Assembly (NCBI GenBank): GCA_000018565.1
Contig: CP000875.1
Coordinates: forward strand, 6,215,199-6,279,198
DNA length: 64,000 bases
DNA from: Herpetosiphon aurantiacus DSM 785
GTDB taxonomy: Bacteria; Chloroflexota; Chloroflexia; Chloroflexales; Herpetosiphonaceae
Reading direction: 5' to 3'
Shown here: positions 60,022 through 64,000 of the stretch, piece after piece
Layout: the number at the start of each line of letters is the position of its first letter
Position numbering within the stretch: the stretch's first letter is position 1
Translations under genes and position numbers: made by a program
The notes under the pieces: generated by a model
Database searches by the model: none
What the model was told of the DNA's origin: nothing
What the model saw: the letters and a program-made list of their open reading frames with translations, nothing else

Positions 60022-61146
60022 ATGCAGCTTCGTGATCGTTTGGGTTGGATGCTGAGTGGTCTATTGCTGGGCATGCTATTGATGGTTAGTTGCGATGTGG
60101 TCAATCAAGCTTCTACGGCTCAGCCAAGTGTGGTTGATGCTGCCGCTGTGCCTTCAACTGGACCATTGGCCACCGCTGCTGCCCAAATGCCTGTTAATCA
60201 GGCTGGCGTTGATGCCTATAGCAATGTGATTCGGGCCGTTTACAATCGCGGTAATCCTTCGGTGGTGCGAATTGACGTGCAAAGTGAGCAAGGCGAATCG
60301 CTCGGAACAGGTTTTGTGATCGATAAACAGGGCCATATTGTCACCAACAATCACGTTGTTGGCAGCAGCCGCAGCGTGTTAGTCAATTTTATCGATGGTG
60401 ATGCAGGGATCGCCGATGTGATTGGCGTTGATAGCGATTCAGATTTGGCAGTAATTAAAATGCGTAATCCTGATCCTGCTATTCTGATTCCTGTTGAGTT
60501 TGGCGATTCGGCGGCGGTGCAAGTTGGCGATGTGGTGGTAGCGATTGGGAATCCCTATGGTGAAAATCGTACCGCGACTGCGGGGATTATTAGTGCGATT
60601 CGTGGAGCCAAGAATGAGGGTGGCGGCAGTACCTTTTCAATTCCTGGGGTGTTGCAAACCGATGCGGCGATTAACCCAGGCAATTCGGGCGGGCCATTGT
60701 TCAACAGCCAAGGCCAAGTAATTGGGGTCAATACCTTTATTCTCGACCCATCGGGGCGGGGCGCGAATATTGGCTTGGGTTTTGCAGTGCCGATTAATTT
60801 GGTTAAGCTGGTGGCCCCAGCGATTATTCGCGATGGCAGCTATACGCATCCATTCTTTGGCGCGGCGGTAAGTAGCGTTGATAGCTATTTTGCTGAAGTT
60901 AATAATTTACCAAGCAAAGGCATTATTATTACCCAACTCTACAATGGCCCTGCTGCCGAGGCTGGCTTGCAAGTGGGCGATGTGATTGTCTCGGTTAATG
61001 GTGAGCCAATGCTTGAAGCTGGCGATCTGATCACGCTCTTAGAATTAACCACCCAACCAGGTGATCGGATGACGGTTACGGTGGCCGAGGGCAATGGCCG
61101 CACCCGTGATGTGCAAGTGCTGGTCGGGGCACGTCCAGGTCGCTAA
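60022..61146 (+). CDS. HtrA/DegP-type serine protease with PDZ domain
   Basis: 374 residues from the ATG at 60022 (MQLRDRLGWMLSGLLLG), GGAGG 5 bases upstream. The signal anchors or cleaves near LLMVSC (Cys24), a possible lipobox. The protease domain (about 65-270) has the triad His111 (VTNNHVVG), Asp141 (DSDSDLAVIKM) and Ser222 (INPGNSGGPLF). One PDZ domain follows (about 285-370: GIIITQLYNGPAAEAGLQVGDVIVSVNG). Extracytoplasmic protein quality control is expected. It ends at a terminator before the M20 gene. Confidence 0.95.
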   Translation: MQLRDRLGWMLSGLLLGMLLMVSCDVVNQASTAQPSVVDAAAVPSTGPLATAAAQMPVNQAGVDAYSNVIRAVYNRGNPSVVRIDVQSEQGESLGTGFVIDKQGHIVTNNHVVGSSRSVLVNFIDGDAGIADVIGVDSDSDLAVIKMRNPDPAILIPVEFGDSAAVQVGDVVVAIGNPYGENRTATAGIISAIRGAKNEGGGSTFSIPGVLQTDAAINPGNSGGPLFNSQGQVIGVNTFILDPSGRGANIGLGFAVPINLVKLVAPAIIRDGSYTHPFFGAAVSSVDSYFAEVNNLPSKGIIITQLYNGPAAEAGLQVGDVIVSVNGEPMLEAGDLITLLELTTQPGDRMTVTVAEGNGRTRDVQVLVGARPGR

Positions 61147-61171
61147 ATTAACGAATAATCAAGATTCAACC

Positions 61172-61205
61172 CTTAGCCCTAGCGTGTTGCGCTGGGGCTT
61201 TTGCT
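61172..61205 (+). terminator. Terminator after the HtrA gene
   Basis: AGCCC-T-AGC pairs with GCT-G-GGGCT around a short loop, followed by TTTTGC. It lies about 30 bases after the stop. Confidence 0.75.
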
Positions 61206-61239
61206 ACAATACAGTCAGGTTTATCGAAAGGGGTTCTGT

Positions 61240-62337
61240 GTGTCAATCCGTACAAGTTTGGTTGATCTGACCACGCGCTTGGTGGCGATTCCCAGTGTTT
61301 CCGCCGAAAAACGCGATTTGCAGCCAGTGATCGATCTGGTGGTGGCTGAATTAGCCGATTATCCAGCGGCGTTGTTGCATCATCGCGATGCTAATGGCTA
61401 CCCAATGTTGGTGGTCAATTTCAACCAAGAACTGCGCAGCGATCTTATTTTGAATGCCCATTTGGATGTTGTGCCAGCCCGCCCTGAGCAATGGCACGCC
61501 TTCGAGCATGATGGCAAATTGTATGGTCGTGGCACGCAAGATATGAAGGGATCGGCGGCGGTCTACATTGAAATTATTAAAGAAATTGCCCAATTGCCTG
61601 CTGAGCAACGCCCTAACGTAAGCTTTCAATTTGTGACCGATGAGGAAATTGGCGGAGCAAATGGCACAGCCTTATTGCGTGATGAAGGCTGGCAGGCTAA
61701 TTTATTTATTGCTGGCGAGCCGACCAACCTGAATATTTGTCATGGAGCCAAGGGCATTTTATGGCTGGCAGTTGAGCAACCAGGCGTGCCAGCCCATGGT
61801 TCGCGGCCTTGGGAAGGCGTGAATCCGATTGAGCGTTTGGCAAGTGGCCTTGGGCGTTTGTACGAATATTATCCAACGCCTGCGCAAGAAATTTGGCGCA
61901 CTACGGTTACGCCTTCGATTATCAAAGGCGGCGATGCTGGCAATCGGATTCCAGCCAATGCCCAACTGAATCTTGATATTCGCTGGACACCCGAAGAAGG
62001 TGCTGATGCGGTGATTGATAACGTGAAGCAAGCCTTTGCAACGAGCAGCGAACCCAATCCCAATGTGCAGATTTTGCATCGTGGCACGGCCCTAAATACG
62101 CCAGCCGAGGAGCCAAACTTACAACGCATTGTTGATGCACAACAATCCAGCCTTGGTCGCCAAGCCCAACTCTTCCGCGAGCATTTTGGCTCCGATGCCC
62201 GCTTCTACAGCGATGCCGGAATTCCAGCGGTCTGTTGGGGGCCAGAAGGTGCAGGCTTGCATACCGACGACGAGTGGGTCAGCATCGATGGCTTGGTCGA
62301 TTATTATCAGGCGGTCAAAACCTTGTTGGGTATGTAG
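61240..62337 (+). CDS. M20 family metallopeptidase (ArgE/DapE-like)
   Basis: 365 residues from a GTG at 61240 (SIRTSLVDLTTRLVAIPSVSAEK) with AAAGGGG 6 bases upstream. Dinuclear zinc ligands: NAHLDVVP (His), YGRGTQDMKGS (bridging Asp), FVTDEEIGG (catalytic Glu and ligand Glu) and the final GAGLHTDDEW (His). The dimerisation lobe (about 175-285) contains GVPAHGSRPW. ArgE, DapE and carboxypeptidase G2-like enzymes share this plan, so the substrate is open. Confidence 0.92.
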   Translation: MSIRTSLVDLTTRLVAIPSVSAEKRDLQPVIDLVVAELADYPAALLHHRDANGYPMLVVNFNQELRSDLILNAHLDVVPARPEQWHAFEHDGKLYGRGTQDMKGSAAVYIEIIKEIAQLPAEQRPNVSFQFVTDEEIGGANGTALLRDEGWQANLFIAGEPTNLNICHGAKGILWLAVEQPGVPAHGSRPWEGVNPIERLASGLGRLYEYYPTPAQEIWRTTVTPSIIKGGDAGNRIPANAQLNLDIRWTPEEGADAVIDNVKQAFATSSEPNPNVQILHRGTALNTPAEEPNLQRIVDAQQSSLGRQAQLFREHFGSDARFYSDAGIPAVCWGPEGAGLHTDDEWVSIDGLVDYYQAVKTLLGM

Positions 62338-62440
62338 GTGATCCACGAAGGCCGAGGGATCAGGGATCAGGGGTTAGGAATCAGCTTGGCAATGCGAGGC
62401 TGAATCCTGATCCCTGATCCCTGATAAACTCTGTGCCGCT
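62338..62440. repeat. Spacer of inverted heptamer words
   Basis: Period-7 GGGATCA/GGGATCA/GGGGTTA/GGAATCA (about 62353-62380) faces CTGATCC/CTGATCC/CTGATAA (about 62406-62428), so the two runs are inverted repeats. It starts with the CACGAAGGC nonamer word. No gene. Confidence 0.7.
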
Positions 62441-62516
62441 GTGTTAACGTTCATTAAACAAATTGGCTATAGCACGGGAGCACTGTAGCCAATCAAGGAA
62501 GCTGTTGCAATATTGT

Positions 62517-63263
62517 TTAGCGGCGGACTGGGCCTTGAGCCAAACGACCAAGCAGACCACCTTGATTTGGGCGACTAATATCGCTCGTTGGCGTTGCTGC
62601 TGGTTGGGTTGGCAGTGGAGCCGTCGTCAACTCAGGTTGTTTGGCTGGGGTTAGGGTTGGCGTTAAGCTAGCCAAGGGCATTGAGGCAGTTGTTGGCTCC
62701 AACACCTTGGTTTCTAAGCTTTTAGCAGGATCAACCCCCATAATTGCCACTACGCCAGCTTTGATCAAGCGAACAATTGCCCGTGAAACATCAATTGGCT
62801 CGATGATCAAACGTTCAGCTATCTGGCGAATGCTGCTTTCACCATTGATTGTCCGTGCTACTGCCACCGCCATCGAATCGAGTGGTTGGCTGGGCGTTGC
62901 GCCATTGCGAATATAGGGAATCGCATTATCGCTAGGGATAAAAATACGCAATTCACTCCATGAACGAGCGCGATCCTCAGCCTCGTCACACAAACTCATT
63001 GCATCCGAGAGCATGGTTTCTTGGGTTAGCTCACGTAAATCGCGCACCGCGAATTCAGCATTGGGTTCTTCAAATAGCAGCCAAACTGCCTCTGGCCCAA
63101 CTTTATCGTTATATTCAGCGTGGCGCACCAACCCATCGCGGGTCAGGATCAAGCCACGTCCATGTTTGCCGACAATTTCAAGCTCGCCACACATTGAGCT
63201 TTGTTGCATGAGTTCGAGTAATTCGCGTAAAGGAAAGCTGTTGAATGTGCCTGTTAGTTCCAT
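62517..63263 (-). CDS. DUF4388 domain protein
   Basis: 248 residues. The N-terminal DUF4388 domain (ELTGTFNSFPLRELLELMQQSSMCGELEI, GLILTRDGLVRHAEYNDKVG) resembles the PATAN-type regulatory module often found in two-component and motility proteins. A helical middle part is followed by a Pro/Thr/Ala-rich low-complexity tail (about 195-235). No catalytic motif. AGGTTGCC precedes the ATG. A role in signal transduction by protein contact is likely but unproven. Confidence 0.85.
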   Translation of the reverse strand: MELTGTFNSFPLRELLELMQQSSMCGELEIVGKHGRGLILTRDGLVRHAEYNDKVGPEAVWLLFEEPNAEFAVRDLRELTQETMLSDAMSLCDEAEDRARSWSELRIFIPSDNAIPYIRNGATPSQPLDSMAVAVARTINGESSIRQIAERLIIEPIDVSRAIVRLIKAGVVAIMGVDPAKSLETKVLEPTTASMPLASLTPTLTPAKQPELTTAPLPTQPAATPTSDISRPNQGGLLGRLAQGPVRR

Positions 63264-63423
63264 GGCAACCTCCCGAATCTGTTTGCCATAGTAACATAAC
63301 TAGCTTATACATATGTCAATCTGTAGTCCCCTTCTTGGTTAGTACTGAGATTTACTCCTGCGGTTAAAACAATCACGAGGCAGTAGTACTGCCCCGTGAC
63401 TTCCGTTAAGCGTTCATTTGGGT
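63264..63423. other. Intergenic region
   Basis: 160 bases without a gene. AATCACGAGGCAGTAGTAC and GTACTGCCCCGTGACTT around 63371-63402 form an imperfect hairpin (CACGAGGCAGTA/TACTGCCCCGTG) just downstream of the secreted-protein stop, a possible terminator. Confidence 0.4.
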
Positions 63424-64000
63424 TTAGCGTGGTAATGGTCGTTCTGGCACGCCAGTCAAATCTTCTGGGGTGCTTGGGCGTTGCTCATCAAAGACCAAGG
63501 TGGTGTTGGCAGGCACAATGTATGGCCCGCGAATATTGTTGTAGGTTCCACCATTGATTTCGTGAGTTTCCAGAATCGCGCCATAGTTGGTCAAGCCAAA
63601 CGAATCGGCTTGGGCGTAGATCCGACTGCCAGCACTGAGTTGGCCTGGTGGCACGAAGCTCAAATCTGAGCGATAGTATTGGCCACCGCTGATTAATGTC
63701 AAGGTTGCATTCGGCGCTAGCACCGGTGCATTGGTTGGAACTGCCCATGCCATCCCGAAGAGACTAATACTATTCCATGGTTGGTTGACTGCGGTTGGCG
63801 CTTGGAATGGATTGATATAGGCATCAACCCAATAGCCGCCCGACAGTGGCTCCGAACCTGTGTTGCGAATTGTGACGCGGACTGTGCCATTCAGTACTTG
63901 AATGCTATCAACCACTACGTCAACCGAAGCTGGTTTGGTCGCCATTGGGATGAAGACCAAGGCTCGATCGTCGTTGATGATTGTGATTGTGCTGGTGATT
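63424..64000 (-). CDS. Secreted CARDB-like protein (5' end outside window)
   Basis: The frame is open from the window edge to a stop at 63424; the N-terminus is missing. The visible 190 or so residues include VDVVVDSIQVLNGTVRVTIRNTGSEPLSGGYWVDAYINP, a CARDB/immunoglobulin-like adhesion pattern, and NATLTLISGGQYYRSDLSFVPPGQLSAGSRIYAQAD. It ends in a polar tail (GVPERPLPR) without a membrane anchor or sorting signal. A cell-surface or secreted structural protein is likely. Confidence 0.75.
   Translation of the reverse strand, partial: ITSTITIINDDRALVFIPMATKPASVDVVVDSIQVLNGTVRVTIRNTGSEPLSGGYWVDAYINPFQAPTAVNQPWNSISLFGMAWAVPTNAPVLAPNATLTLISGGQYYRSDLSFVPPGQLSAGSRIYAQADSFGLTNYGAILETHEINGGTYNNIRGPYIVPANTTLVFDEQRPSTPEDLTGVPERPLPR

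Overview
The window reads as a chromosomal segment of a filamentous Chloroflexota bacterium, most likely Herpetosiphon or a close relative. The evidence is roughly 50% GC, an auracyanin-type cupredoxin, Flp pilins of the Chloroflexota type, the ribosomal protein sequences, and spacers packed with short degenerate tandem words. This assignment comes from recognising families, not from a search. No phage, plasmid, IS or CRISPR is visible, and the ends cut two secreted-protein genes (1-954 and 63424-64000, both minus strand).

Layout. 1-10 kb is mainly minus-strand metabolism: glycosyltransferase and HAD phosphatase, a DA1-like zinc peptidase, DUF92, M42 peptidase, methyltransferase, and fumarylacetoacetase with a conserved partner. 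The RNase P RNA gene (6499-6954, plus strand) sits among them and overlaps the tail of the methyltransferase gene. 10-20 kb holds kptA, cvpA, mutS2, two histidine-kinase-type proteins (one without a recognisable phospho-acceptor His), a deoxynucleoside kinase, tRNA-Thr(CGU) and a YitT protein with a leader that may be an attenuator. 20-27 kb is a MoxR/DUF58/Bat operon (AAA ATPase, DUF58, BatD-like, two VWA proteins, TPR lipoprotein), interrupted by repeat-filled spacers. 27-31 kb has the auracyanin-like protein and a PstS-like lipoprotein, hybrid-free histidine kinase and single-domain response regulator in one operon. 31-34 kb has mtnP, then four tandem Flp pilin genes, each with its own promoter and terminator, followed by a soluble DegS-type kinase. 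fabF, a DUF72 gene and a selenocysteine tRNA gene (36968-37064) come next.

37-56 kb is the translation super-operon: tuf, rpsJ to rplO, secY, adk, infA, rpmJ, rpsM/K/D, rpoA, rplQ, truA, rplM, rpsI. It ends at a clear terminator near 55.97-56.01 kb. The usual map gene between adk and infA is missing, and several spacers can fold into strong hairpins that may serve r-protein feedback control. 56-64 kb holds an ABC-F ATPase whose 5' leader carries a 28-codon reading frame, competing stems and an intrinsic terminator, all signs of ribosome-mediated attenuation. It also holds a TIM-barrel isomerase, a YczE-like membrane protein, an HtrA protease, an M20 peptidase and a DUF4388 protein.

The strongest points for follow-up are the ABC-F leader, the pilin array, the tRNA-Sec gene, the RNase P gene overlap and the heptamer/nonamer spacer repeats.
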